Both the position numbers and the translations under genes were made by a program. A model generated the notes under the pieces. That model was not told the DNA's origin and searched no databases. It saw only the letters and a program-made list of their open reading frames with translations. 64,000 nucleotides of DNA from Lotus japonicus (lineage: Eukaryota > Streptophyta > Magnoliopsida > Fabales > Fabaceae), in contig NC_080043.1 of the NCBI RefSeq assembly GCF_012489685.1, positions 34,119,987 through 34,183,986 of the forward strand, in the 5' to 3' direction. Shown one piece after another: positions 36,374-47,734 of the stretch. The number at the start of each line of letters is the position of its first letter. Position 1 is the stretch's first letter.

Positions 36374-37673
36374 TGATGACCCGGGATTAAATGCTATTTT
36401 TCTATATAATTTTCATGCATTTTAATATATTATTTAGGATATTTTAGTCATTTTAGGTCACTTTAGGATTATTCCATGCATTTTATTATTTTTATGTGTT
36501 TTTAGTATTTTCTATAATTTTTATGATTTTTATTTATATTTTATTAGGATTTACTTAAGTTATTTGGGTTGGTGATCTTATTCTATCTTCTAGTTAATCT
36601 TTTCTATTAGGTTTTACTTATTTTCCCTTATTGTTATTGTTATTTTAGGAGAAGATGTGGAAACAAGGAGCAAATCAAGGGAGAAAGATATGAATTTCGA
36701 AACCTGGAACAATCTGGATTTATTTGCGCCAGTTCTGCACCAATTTCCTCTTGCATTTCACGCAGACGCGCCAAGGAAGTAGCTGCTGGAACGTTTTGCG
36801 CGAGTTCCTTCACAAAGTTCGCGCATTTGCGCGTAATATCAGCAAGACTCTATTTAAGTGTGTTTTTAACCTAGTTTAGACATCTTTTCACGTTGAAGCA
36901 TTGGGAGAGACTTTTAGAGGCAGAGCTCTGAGTTCTTTAGGGTCCCCTACAGGTTTCTATTGTAGTTTTGATGTTTTGCTATCTTTTTCTTGAATTGTTT
37001 CCTATGACTATGATGAACTAATCCTCTTTTGCATTAGGGATATATGAAGTTACATCTTTGATTATGTTTGGATTCGTTTCGATTTTTATATGAATGACTA
37101 TATTTCGTTCCAGAATTTCTCTCTTGTTTTGATTGTTATCTACTGTGCATAGATTGTGTTGCTTGATTCTATACAATTGGTTGATAGGAACTAGGGATCT
37201 AGAGAGGAATTGGATTTTGGTCTCTACACCTTAGGGATAAGGGTAGCAATTAATCTCTGATTGTCTGATGTTGAACTAAATCTCTAGTTAATTAGGATTA
37301 GGTACTAAGGGATTAGCTATCACTAATTAACTAGAAGGAGAACTTGACTAAGGAATTAGTAAGTAATCACATAGACATAACACCTTGAACGGGTTTAGTC
37401 GAATTCATATGGAATCGGAGCGGATACAAGCATAACGAGGGTAACGGATTCAATTCCCTAGTGCAGCTTTTCTCCCAAAGTTTTCAAATCAACAACCGTT
37501 TATTTGTGTTTCTTAATTTCTTTTCGTGATAGTTACAATCAATCAATCCTCTATTTTTATCTTTGTTTTTTCGTCCTTACAACTAAATTGGTAAATTTAG
37601 AAGTAAACTCACACAATCCTTGTGTTCGATAATTAAAACCCCGGGCGAAACTATACACTTGCAGTTTGGCACA
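36374..37673 (+). mobile_element. Ty3/gypsy-type solo LTR nested in an older LTR (copy B only)
   Basis: About 1.3 kb interrupt sequence continuous in copy A at about 9,710. It begins TGATGACCCGGGATTAAATG and ends near AACTATACACTTGCAG...GGCACA. It contains the leader-like features of gypsy LTRs (TATTTAAG near 36,852; CATTGGGAGAGACTTTT; AACCCCGGGCGAAACTATAC near the end). Flanking words GAAGT and AAAGT could be a 5-bp target duplication with one change. No internal domain is present. The exact right end is uncertain by about 10 bp. The surrounding 35,460-37,980 is the copy B version of the older LTR remnant. Confidence 0.6.
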
Positions 37674-38744
37674 TTAAAAGTCCTGTAGAATACTTGTAGG
37701 AGAAGTCCTGTAGAATACTTGTAGGAGAAGTCCTGAAGAATACTTCTATTGGAGAAGTCCTTGATACTTGTAAGTGAAAATCTTGGTGGTGATCAAGTAC
37801 TGGACGTAGCCCATCGTTTAAGGGTGAACCAGTATAAATCTGTGTGTTGATCGTCTGATAACTTTGTTTACATTTCCGCTGCACTAAACGTTTACGAAAA
37901 GTTTTCAAAAACATATATTCTTTTCGAAAAACTAAGTTTTAAAAGAACACAATTCAAACCCCCCTTTCTTGTGTTATTTACTTACATCTCACCTCAAACT
38001 TTTCCATGTAAGTCTTACGCATGACCTAGAATTAACTTGAAGCTTGAACTATGATTCTTTCTCGACCTTCAACATTAAATTAGAGTTTGAGCGGTTCATG
38101 CCGAATTTGATAAAATGTCTGCTCCAACTCATTGGACCAAACTGATCACACGTCGGTCATAGTCGAACCAGTCGGGCCGGTCCCAGTTTGAGTGCTCCTC
38201 GAACTTTTCCATGTGAGTTTTATACGCACGGGCTCGAATTGACTTCAAGATTGAACTATGATGCTTTCTGACTCCTCAAACCATCAACATTAAATCAGGT
38301 ACTAAGTTAGATCTTTAGATTCTCACCTTTGACGTAATTCACCAAGCAAACTTCCTTGAATAGGCCTTCAAGGTAGCCACATTAGTTGTGCATTTTGACA
38401 TTAGTTGTGCATTTTGACATTATCAACACATAGGCCATGGTTAACGACCGTGATATCCTAATTTTAACAGGAGAGGAACAATCATAGACGAATTCACCTT
38501 GGCCAAGGTGGGGGCCGAATTTTCCAAAAATTCAACAACAATATACTTGATTATGAAGATTGTGGGTTATATGTTGCCCCCATGTAATAAATATAGCCCC
38601 ACACTACCATTTATTTATCAGTAAAGTTGAACCTTGCACTCTTTTATTTTGTTTTCTATTGTGTGTTGTCTATTAGATTCATATCCTTTTATCACTTCCT
38701 TAAGTTTTTTGCCTAAAAGCCACAACACCATGATTCAAAACATA

Positions 38745-40307
38745 GGTGCCCACTAGGGTGGACAATTTTTTTTTTGGTCCACCGGTGCTCCATGGACATT
38801 TTAGACTTTACACTCAGGGTTTTTTAGACTTTTCTCCTTCTCTCCTTCTTCCTCTCACCCCAACCCTTGTTCTCTTCCTTTGACCCCTTCTTTCTCGAAC
38901 TCGTTGAAACCTTGGAAGACTCTCTCCCTTCCCCTACTCCACTCCTCCACAAGCTCAGAGACGCTTCCTCACAATCCCTCATGTCCACTCCATGGCCTTC
39001 CCGCAAGGACGAGCCCGACCCTTTTTCTCCCTTCTCACCACCCTGCGTGCGCTTACAGTGGCTGTTGCTTCCGCGCCGTTGTCAGAACCGGAATCGAGGT
39101 TGACAGTGAGGATGGCGTATTTGCCTTGAGATATGATCTGAGTCGTTCCTTTGATGACGATGTTTCCGAACTCGTCGATGACGTGGCCGACAGAGCCCTG
39201 GGCGACCTCGATTTTGGTCTTCGATCCAGTGCTGAATTCATGCAGATCGTGACGGTAGGTCTCGATTATGGATTCGGATTTGGCTGTCAAGGTTTTGATC
39301 AGGCCGCCAAAGTTCCAAGTGTCGCCGCCTTTGTTGCCGGATTCGGGTTTTGGAGGATCTGGGTCGTCTACGAAAACGATATTGAAGAAATTCATGACGG
39401 AAACGCTCCGTTTGGGGAACAACCTAATGTTGTTGCAGGGCTTGTGGTTGCGACGGTTTTGGCTTTCATAGATCTGGAAGGATTTTGGCAAGAAAAGACG
39501 GCATAGTAGGGTGGGTTTCAGAATTGGGTGTCAAGTTCGTAGGTGAAGCGATGGTGGCAGCCGCGCTGGTCGTACATGGTGATAGCCGCAGTGGCACGAG
39601 ACACGACAGCGAGGAGCGGCTCAGTGGGGGTTCTGGTCGCGGCGCGATGACTGAGGGTCTGGTGCGAAGAAAGCCCCACCACATTCATTGTTCAGACTTC
39701 AAACACCAATCCCAATTTCTTTCTTCCCTTCTTTCCCTTCGATTTTGTATGGTTTATGGGTTTGGGGTTTGTGAGAGTAGGAGCTGACGAGTCCTGGATT
39801 GGAGGTTTGGATCTGGGTTGCATTTGAAGATGGTTGTTGCTTGGATTTTCTATTAGTTTTTATGAATATATTGAGGATTGATGATGTTACCAAATTCATA
39901 AATTTTCTATTATGATGTTGCGTAGAGTTTAGAGAAAGGTATATCAAATCTGGATGGTGATGATATTACCGGTTGGAACCTGAGCACGTAGAGTTTAATG
40001 GTGAATGATGATGTTAAAGAAAAGCCTCAGCATGCTTACAATTTAATGCTTACCAGCTCTAATTTTTTTTAAAAACGTAGATGGTGATGATGTTGAATGA
40101 TGATCCACATGAAACATTTTGATAGTGAAATGAAAAGCTCGTAGAAACTTACATAGAAATAGAGAGAGATGAGTCTGTCATTTACATTTTTACCTTTTTA
40201 TTATTCAATAAATCATGACCATTTAATTAAAGAATATTCCAAGATGGTAAGATCTAATGGTGATTAATGATGGAGTATTGGTGGACAAAAAAAAAGTTGC
40301 CTGCACC
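38745..40307. mobile_element. Pack-MULE carrying a BSD-domain gene fragment (copy B)
   Basis: 1,563 bp, flanked by the same 9-bp duplication CAAAACATA as in copy A (38,736-38,744 and 40,308-40,316). The left inverted end begins GGTGCCCACTAGGGTGG. The right end has lost about 10 bases of its repeat. No transposase. The interior (39,080-39,400, minus strand) is host-derived coding sequence, so this fits a gene-capturing Mutator-like element. The copy A orthologue kept only 237 bp. Confidence 0.85.
38979..39491 (-). pseudogene. Captured fragment of a BSD-domain protein gene
   Basis: A 170-codon minus-strand frame whose middle (about 39,080-39,400) reads MNFFNIVFVDDPDPPKPES, WNFGGLIKTLTAKSESIIE, TYRHDLHEFSTG, AQGSVGHVIDEFGN and TQIISQGKYAIL. 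This is the conserved N-terminal part of plant BSD-domain-containing proteins. The BSD domain itself, further toward the C-terminus in the parent, is not included. The fragment lies inside the MULE, between its inverted ends, and has no counterpart in copy A. The frame is open, but nothing shows that it is expressed as protein. Confidence 0.7.
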
Positions 40308-40801
40308 CAAAACATAAACCCAAGTCGCCAACTTTTTTCCCTTTCTTCTTTCCTTCATATCGAAGGGGAAATTTCCCCCACAACATTTTCATAAATTTTA
40401 TGAAGAGATACAAACTTTAACATGGGAAACATGAGAAATTTCACAAAAGAAGATCATAATCCAGTGTTATCAAGTTAAGGGGCGGACCTATAGCATGATG
40501 AGGAGGTTCAGTTGAACCCCCTGAAAAATATAAATTTACACTTAACCCCTTATATAATTTTTTTTTGAATCCCCTAAAAATTTTAAATTGTATTAGTAGT
40601 CTAAATTTTGCACATATTTACACCAAAAACCCAAATTCTACTTCTTTTGCCATTATTTCTCTTTCCCCTTTCATATTGATGTGTCTTTTGCAATCCCTAA
40701 ATTCATGGCTTAGTTTGGGGCAGAAGGGCTTCAAGAAAGATTGGAACGTGTTCTTCAACGCCCTCTTATGGAACTTGAATTTCTAGCATAATGTAGTTGC
40801 G

Positions 40802-41120
40802 GTGATTTTTACTTGTGTATCTTATTTGATTCCCCTCTTTGCGATCAGAGTGAGTGGGAATCTGAGTTCTGCTCAGGATGCAGAAATCATTGCTGGGAAG
40901 TGGCTGAAAGTTTGGCTTGAGATTGGTGTAGTTCTGTATGCAATTGGGCCTTTTGAAGCACTATTAAGCAACAACGCCTACCAGATTTTGGGCATGGCAG
41001 AGATAGGGATTTTACCCAAAATTTTGAGGAGTTTGGTCTAAATGGTTCAATACACACCTTGGGTGGGCATACATTATCTCCTCTGCAATTATTTTGTACA
41101 GTGGGCATGCTTTTGGAATT
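40802..41120 (+). pseudogene. Captured polyamine/amino-acid permease fragment
   Basis: An open stretch reads [49 protein letters not shown] and [12 protein letters not shown]. This corresponds to the middle of plant APC-superfamily polyamine-uptake-type transporters (LAT/PUT group). After a stop the homologous WFNTPWVGI-type segment appears in a shifted frame (bases about 41,036-41,085). Start, end and most membrane segments are missing. It was probably captured by the surrounding hAT element. Confidence 0.7.
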
Positions 41121-41284
41121 TTCTTTCATTTCCTTGGTTGTGATGAAAGTTACCGATGATAAAGCGAAAGAAAGAGGAAATTTTTCGGAGAGAGAATGAT
41201 TTGGTGTGCAAGTGGGTAGAAAGGGGTAAGTTTGGAAAAGAAAAAAAAAACTGAAAAGGTTAGCATTAATTAGAATTTTGAGGG

Positions 41285-41397
41285 GGGAAGGGTAAGGGAA
41301 CGAAGAGATTTGCAGGGTGAAGGGTCAGTGTTCGAATCCTGGCGAATGAACTAATTTACAAACAATTAACAACTAACATTGACCTATAAAAAAAAAT
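41285..41397 (+). mobile_element. SINE fragment inside the hAT element
   Basis: Has a B-box-like TGTTCGAATCC (41,330-41,340), the family body AACAATTAACAACTAACATT and an A tail after ACCTAT. The 5' third is too diverged for a clear A box. Confidence 0.55.
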
Positions 41398-43896
41398 TAA
41401 AATTTTGAAATTGAGGTACACATGTCAATAAAATGCGGTTCGTAGGATATTTCAGCCATCTGGTTTCGGAGGAAGAATCATTTTCCTTTCTCTGTTATGA
41501 ATATTGTGAAGAATAGGTTACGTAACCGAATGAGAGATACATGGATGAACGACTGTTTAATTACTTACATTGAGTGTGATGTATTCAAGAACATTGACTA
41601 TGAGCTTATTATTCAACGATTTCAAAATATGAAATCACGTAAAAGACAATTATGACTTGTATAATTTATTAGTATAAACATATTAAAATTGTTTTTGATT
41701 ATATTTTTACCGATGTTTTCGTTTGAAAAATTTGAACCCCTGAGGTCCTGGATCCGCCACTGATCAAGTTGGTTATTATACTCTACAAGAGGACCTAGTA
41801 GAGTAGCTTGACTGGTTAATTGGAAATTCTCAAGAGTTCGATATGTATTAGATGATCCTCCTCCTCATGATTGTAGGGATGAGAGTTTCTTTCACGAGTT
41901 CGGTCTTAGTTTAGAGTTTTTGTTATGTACCAAAAAAACTTAAGTGTTTTTGTTTCTAGGCCTTTTACCCCTCCTTTTGACAACAAAAAATTGTATTTTG
42001 ACAAAAAAATCACATATATTTCCCCTACAAGGTAAAACTTCTAGATCCTTCAATGCAGTATATATTCAATAAAGTGATGACACCGGAGCTGGGAACTTCA
42101 TTTCTTTTTATGGAAACCTGTAATTGGCAGAGAATGGTCCTGTAACCTGCATACCAACCCTGTTTTATGCTCAATATCATTGTTATTCTTATCAAATTGG
42201 GATTATGTACCTTTCAATTCAAATCAACTTTAAGAATAACATTCTTATGGTCCTTAAGTACAGGACATGGGCTACAAAAGTGATGTACTGGCTAACTCTG
42301 CAGCTGATATTACATGAATGTTGTTTTATTGGAAATCTTGCCACTTGCAAGGAAGCTACAAATTTATCACTTATGGCATTTATTCCTATGTAAGAAACCG
42401 AAAGTGCATGCATGAAAGAAATGATATGAGGAAAACCATTTTCTGCCACCTGAGCAATTTGCTTCTCCTTTTATAATATGTATGCTTCATGTTTATGTCA
42501 TCCTGATAAAGGTGATGTAGACCTTTGGGAACAACATTACAGGAGCATAGGCTATCTTTGATCATATACCGAACACGTATATACACCAAGCACATAAATG
42601 TACATGAGTTCTTTTCATACTATAATGCCTCTATTTCAGCTTCTCAATACTGGATTTCCTTACACAACTTCAGGAGGGGTGTTTTTAAAAGAAAATCAGA
42701 TTATAGGATACAACAGATCACTAGATTGTAATGAGTTCACTTAAGATCTAGAATACATTGTGAAATTTTACTACCAAATTACCAATGATTTTTACTTGAT
42801 CGAACGCATTAGTTCAATGAATGCATATATTAATTAGTTAGAAATTTAATATAGTCATTAATGACGTATCCTCACTTAATAGCTTAAACTTTCAGAATAG
42901 TTAGTTTTTTTTTTGGACAAAGAATAGTTCATGACATGGTTTTAGAGTCTATTCTTATTCTAGATTTAATATTTGGCCACCCATAGCTATCCAAAAATTA
43001 ACCTGGCCCAGTATGGATTTCTTGTGCAATTTAACAATGATCCAAACATTCAGGCCCGAGCGTGAAGAGGTATGTTGAGATCCCACATAAAAGAGACAAT
43101 TTTCAATGCTAGAGTAGAGCTTACAAAGGCTGAGACAATTTTCTTTTCATGAGTAAGCTTTTAGGGTAGAGTTACACACTAGCTCAATTCAAGATGGTAT
43201 TCGAGCCCCTAATAAATTGAATTTAAGCAAAGGGTTCATGGCTCAGTTAATACATATCTTTAAGATTCACATACAAGTGAAAAAGGGACAATTAGGAGCG
43301 TTTTTGAATGGCCAAACTGCCAAAGGAATAGAATGTATGCTACTGCTAAAAGACAGTGGGGGCTTCCTTTCTTTTCAGTTCATCATCATCTACTGTGTGC
43401 AGGGATGGACCCAACTAGGAGTAAAATAGGGTGGTCGCCACTAAAAGAAACTTTTTCCTTAATAGAATAGTACTTAAATGTTGTTTTACCCCCCTCCCTT
43501 CTGAAAATTTTTAAACTGCATCTTTCAACTGGTGATTACTAATTTTGCTTAATGTGTTAACTTTCACCCCTTACTTATTTCTGGTTCTGTCCTAGAATGT
43601 GAGTACTGAAAGCACGCAAGTTCTACATTTAGAGTTACATTTCAATTTTAATGCTGAAGATTCTTACACTAGAGTAATAGGCTAATAGCTTCAAACACAT
43701 ACTTGGTATTCCATTCCAATTTATATAACCTGCAAGGAACATTTCATCAAAGGAACATGTAAATTTTGAAAGAACATCATTTCTGCTGAAAGGGAGAGTC
43801 CAACTTCATGATTGGGGTAAGAACAGGCATCAGATGGACCCAACATATCATATCACTTCTACCAGAATATTACTAACTTTTAAGTCTTTAAGAGAC

Positions 43897-43904
43897 TATA
43901 AATA
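43897..43904 (+). promoter_or_regulatory. Candidate TATA box for MIR2111 hairpin 3' (copy B)
   Basis: TATAAATA, orthologous to 13,388-13,395. Confidence 0.45.
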
Positions 43905-44027
43905 TAAACCAAGTAATGACCATCAGCCTCATTCCTACTGACTACAACTACAAGGACTCTTCTTATAGACTATTTGTTCATTTTCATCTGTCACTTCCAT
44001 TGGTTCAATCCCTCATGGAAGAATCAG

Positions 44028-44135
44028 TGTTGGGTCAGTATCACGTAATCTGCATCCTGAGGTTTAGAACAATATATTTTGTTTTGTATCTAGTCCTCGG
44101 GACGCAGATTAGGCCTTCCTTACCAGCAGTCAATA
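44028..44135 (+). ncRNA. MIR2111: MIR2111 precursor, hairpin 3' (copy B)
   Basis: The mature arm at 44,046-44,066 is exactly canonical miR2111. The 3p strand at 44,093-44,113 begins GTCCTCGGGACGCAGATTA, ends AGG where copy A ends ACG, and keeps the A:C mismatch opposite mature position 9. The flanks are near-identical to copy A, with GTATCACG for GGATCACG just before the mature arm. About 13 kb separate it from the hairpin 1'/2' pair. Confidence 0.94.
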
Positions 44136-45122
44136 ACATTGTAATTCAATTTTCTGAAGTTTCTTCACTAATTGTTAAGTATGCATTGCATGTCTGTATT
44201 GGTTTAAACTAGTTGCCATTTGTAGTTTTGAGGCTCTTTCTGTCAAGTTTGAGAAAACAGAAATTTTCAGTTTTGTCAATTTAAGCAACATTACATGCTG
44301 CAAGGGTTCAGCTTCAGCCTTTCATAGAGGATAATGTGAATGAATTTGTCGAAATGGGTGAGATCAAGCATCCTCTGGAATAATATAAGAGTGTCAAATT
44401 TAAAGATCTTACTAAAGTTTTTATGAACTTCCAAAATTGGTAGACTATGGAAGAGTGAACAAAGATTCATGAAATTGACCCAAAATAGTTGGAAAACCCC
44501 CTTGTTTTTATGTAGGTTCGTACATTGAATTTGTTCTGAAATTAATCTGTTCCTGAAAGAGCGTAATATGTTTTTGCATATGAAAATTAGGGAAAGCCAG
44601 TAGTTTCAAATGGAGATACCTATAGTATATGTGATGATTTATGAAACAACATTTGTGTTCTAGTTTCCTGAAAGCACTCCGTAGTTTCTTCTTTTAGTTC
44701 CAAAGTTCTTCTCCCTCTTGTAGATTACGATTAAAAATCACATCACAAGGCAGCATTTTGTCAGATTGGGTGAAGACCATTCAAGAAAACATCTTGTGCC
44801 AGAGAAGGAACGGAACGAAATAAATTATAACTTTGGTATTCCTTTATTACCCTTGTCTTTAAAGTTCTCACGATAATATCTTTTGTGAAAGATTAAAAAA
44901 GAAGGATAAAGAAGTAATTTCATAATTATAAAAATAAACTTAATGTTGATTCAATCATCCGAATTGGGAGGAAATAAAAATAAGTAGATACTACAATGCA
45001 GTGCGACGGAATGGATTCCATCATGTTCTATTCATTTTGTTCCATTCCGTTGCATAATTTTTTGACAAATAAGTAGATATAATGTGATTCCATTACGTGC
45101 CCCTCCATTCCATCACCTTTCA

Positions 45123-47725
45123 TTAATCCAAATATAGCTGCCGGCTTCTGGCTTCTGGTTTAGGCTCCTCCATAGAAAGATCATCTAACTGACTAGTTTG
45201 TGTGACCTTTGATGTCAATGTTGGTCCTTGTTTTGGCACATCCAAAAAGTCCTCCAGTCCACTAGTCAAGGTAGACTTCAATGTCAAGGAAGCTCCAAGG
45301 AGGCTCAAGGCCTGCACCACAAGGGAGGGGAGAGAAAAGAAAGAAAGATCAAAATGCTATAAACAAGAAAAAGAATTATAAATGTAGTAATAACAGTCAG
45401 TCACCTTACCTCTGCCTCCCCAATGCGTACCACCTTCACTTCAATATCATCAAGGGGAAGGCTTAATTCTTTCAAATATGAAATGCAAGAAATAGCAGAC
45501 AGTAGTTTCACGTTTAGATCATCTCCTACACCATATGATGCAGGTCTTTTGACAAATCCTACACTACCTTCTTTCAATCTGTTGGGGGATCTCGGGTCCA
45601 GCGCGGTCAAGGTTCTTGGATTGTAAACTAATCCCCTTGATTTAGAAATAACTCCTCCCTTTATTGTTACTACTTGATCTACATATCCTTCATAATTTAC
45701 ATAAACCGGCCTTGTTTTTCTTGTATCACCAGTACCATAATAATAGCTAGGGGGTTCTACATCAGGAATGTTGAGAGGCTGATTTGGACAACCAAACTGC
45801 AGTGCCAATCCAGGATTGAGTAATAAAGGATGCGAGTCTGTACACCATGAAGAGTCCAAGCTCTCCACGCTCTTATACAAATTATCAACACATCCAACAA
45901 AAGATTGACCACCCAAAAGCTTTACAATGGACCCCAATGGTATGGTAAGGAGGCTAAAAATGAAGTCAACAAAATCTGCATTGGCTTCAGCAAAGATTAT
46001 CTTGTTCTGAGATTTACTTCGCACTACCTTAACATCCATTTTACTGTCACCAATGTTAGCCCTTGCCTTAACTGCTGATGCAAACAGGTTTTGAGGGTTG
46101 TCTTTCTTCTTGGAGTCACTTCCCAAAATTGCATTTGTCAGAGGCTCACGAGAGGTTAAGGTGTACATGAGGATCTTCAATATCTAAACATCAAAAGGAC
46201 AGATGGGAACTTTTAGTCAAGATAACAAACAAACCACACACGTATAACTCTCCATTTTTGTTTTTATTTTCTCTCTTTTAAAAATGTTTTACTGATCAGA
46301 TGATATCACGTGATGGATATAGAAGAAGATAAACCAAACAATAATAGTATGACAAAGACTGACGAAGTAAGCCATCATAACATAAGACCTAACCAAAATT
46401 GTGACTACAAAGTACTAACTAACTGATATTCGCCCGTCTTTTTTTTGGACACCGAGAAATTTAGATGCAATTTATGCCGAGACATGAACAATGCTTAGGC
46501 GGAAGCTAATTGTGTTAAAATTCAATTCTGTATGAGAATGCTGGGGTTTCCTATAAATGATTTGTTGAGCAGTCAATGACTCGATCATGGAAGTAAAGCG
46601 GACAAAAGTTAATTAACTTGTTAAACGATTACAGAAGTTAGTCAATTAGAGTAGGGGCAGAGTACTCGTTCACATTTGCTAGCATCAAGTAACCAGAGCC
46701 ATGACTCAGTTGTAAGGGAAAACCCTTGGAGGAGACATCTTTCTCTTTGTTTTTGCTCAATTTCATTCAATCAATGAAAACCACATTTAATTTTACCCCA
46801 TTCCTTTGAATGTTAAAGAAACCTTCATCCATAAGCTAACTTTTGGGCAAGAGTTAGGTCTCACCCAAATGTCCCTAACAGTTCCTATGTCAAATAGCAA
46901 GTTAGCAACTACTCTAGAAATTGGGGTAAAGTTGGGCCTAACCTAAATTGCAAAACTTTTCATGTCCCTAAACAGATCCAATGTTTATAGAGTTGGGTTC
47001 ATGAATGTTCTAAAAATCCAATGCAAGTACAAAAAGTATATCAAAATTGATGTTATGGGGGCATGGGAATTGTAAGACATACACACATTACACATAATAG
47101 AGTTTCCCATACAATTACCTCTTGCATGCCAATATTCTGTGTGATTTCCTCTAGTTGAGTCAAGTCTGAATACCCCATTTGCAGCAGCAGCGGCATGAAG
47201 GTCACAAAAGAACTAGGCACAATCTTCAAATCATCAAAGACCAGAAAAGATGACTCAGTCCCTTTCACAAACACTCCACCTTTGACTTCCACGCTACCCT
47301 CGGAATCCAAATTCTTGGGTTCTCTAACGGGTTTTCCACAGGTACAAACCAGATTAGGAAAAGTAGTAAACTTGTCACAGGAAGCGCACACATAAACCTT
47401 TGTTGCGGGTTCTGTGTCATCAACATTCAAAACCAGCTTCGAGCAAAGCGCTTCACAGGGGTTCTGGGGACGCAGCAACATTTCCTTGCAGACAGGGTTC
47501 CAGACATCGTTAGGGGAGAGATTCTTGACGCTTTGGTAGAGATTGTTGTTGCTGTTTGTGGCGACAAGGCGAGTGATGGTGCCGAGTGGAAGGGACAGAA
47601 AACTGAAGAGGGTGTCGACGAAGTCGTTGGTTGCTTCAACTGCGACAACTTTGTTGGTTTGTTTGTCGAACAAGATTTTGATGGGGAAGGGTTTTTGTCT
47701 CTTGTGGCTGCGCTTCGGAAGCCAT
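45123..47725 (-). pseudogene. DUF674 gene copy 2, frameshifted after the start codon
   Basis: Exons on the minus strand: exon 1 47,119-47,725, exon 2 45,410-46,183 (258 codons), exon 3 45,123-45,311. Splice sites are as in the paralogues. The start ATG at 47,723-47,725 reads MASEAQPQETKTLP and then runs out of frame, because four Gs stand at 47,683-47,686 where the other copies have three. From there on the original frame is open to the stop, about 200 codons in exon 1. The low-complexity Thr/Asn-rich linker of module 1 is shortened. The 5' flank shared by copies 1 and 3 is replaced right at the start codon, so the gene has probably also lost its promoter. Part of exon 2 looks converted from copy 3. 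Confidence 0.85.
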
Positions 47726-47734
47726 GATGACACT

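Larger units (their letters stand above)
40477..41762. mobile_element. hAT-type element carrying a permease gene fragment (copy B only)
   Basis: 1,286 bp flanked by the 8-bp duplication ATCAAGTT (40,469-40,476 and 41,763-41,770), the hAT length. The left end is AAGGGGCGGACC and the right end complement is CAGTGGCGGATCC, close to the CAGGGGCGGA-type ends of hAT elements. Copy A has a single ATCAAGTT at 11,136 without insertion. There is no transposase. The interior carries a transporter fragment and a SINE tail. Confidence 0.8.
27729..47725 (+). repeat. Segmental duplication, copy B
   Basis: This is the second copy of the unit described for copy A. Insertions private to it are a LINE tail at 34,040-34,192, a gypsy-type solo LTR near 36,374-37,673 and a hAT element at 40,477-41,762. 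Upstream of 27,729 lies a mitochondrial-carrier terminal exon. Its counterpart for copy A would lie left of the window, so the true left junction of the unit cannot be placed here. Confidence 0.93.

Noticed and set aside
38880..39506. 208-codon plus-strand frame inside the MULE as a protein gene
   Set aside because: It is antisense to the BSD-like fragment, which gives the better explanation of the open frames there.
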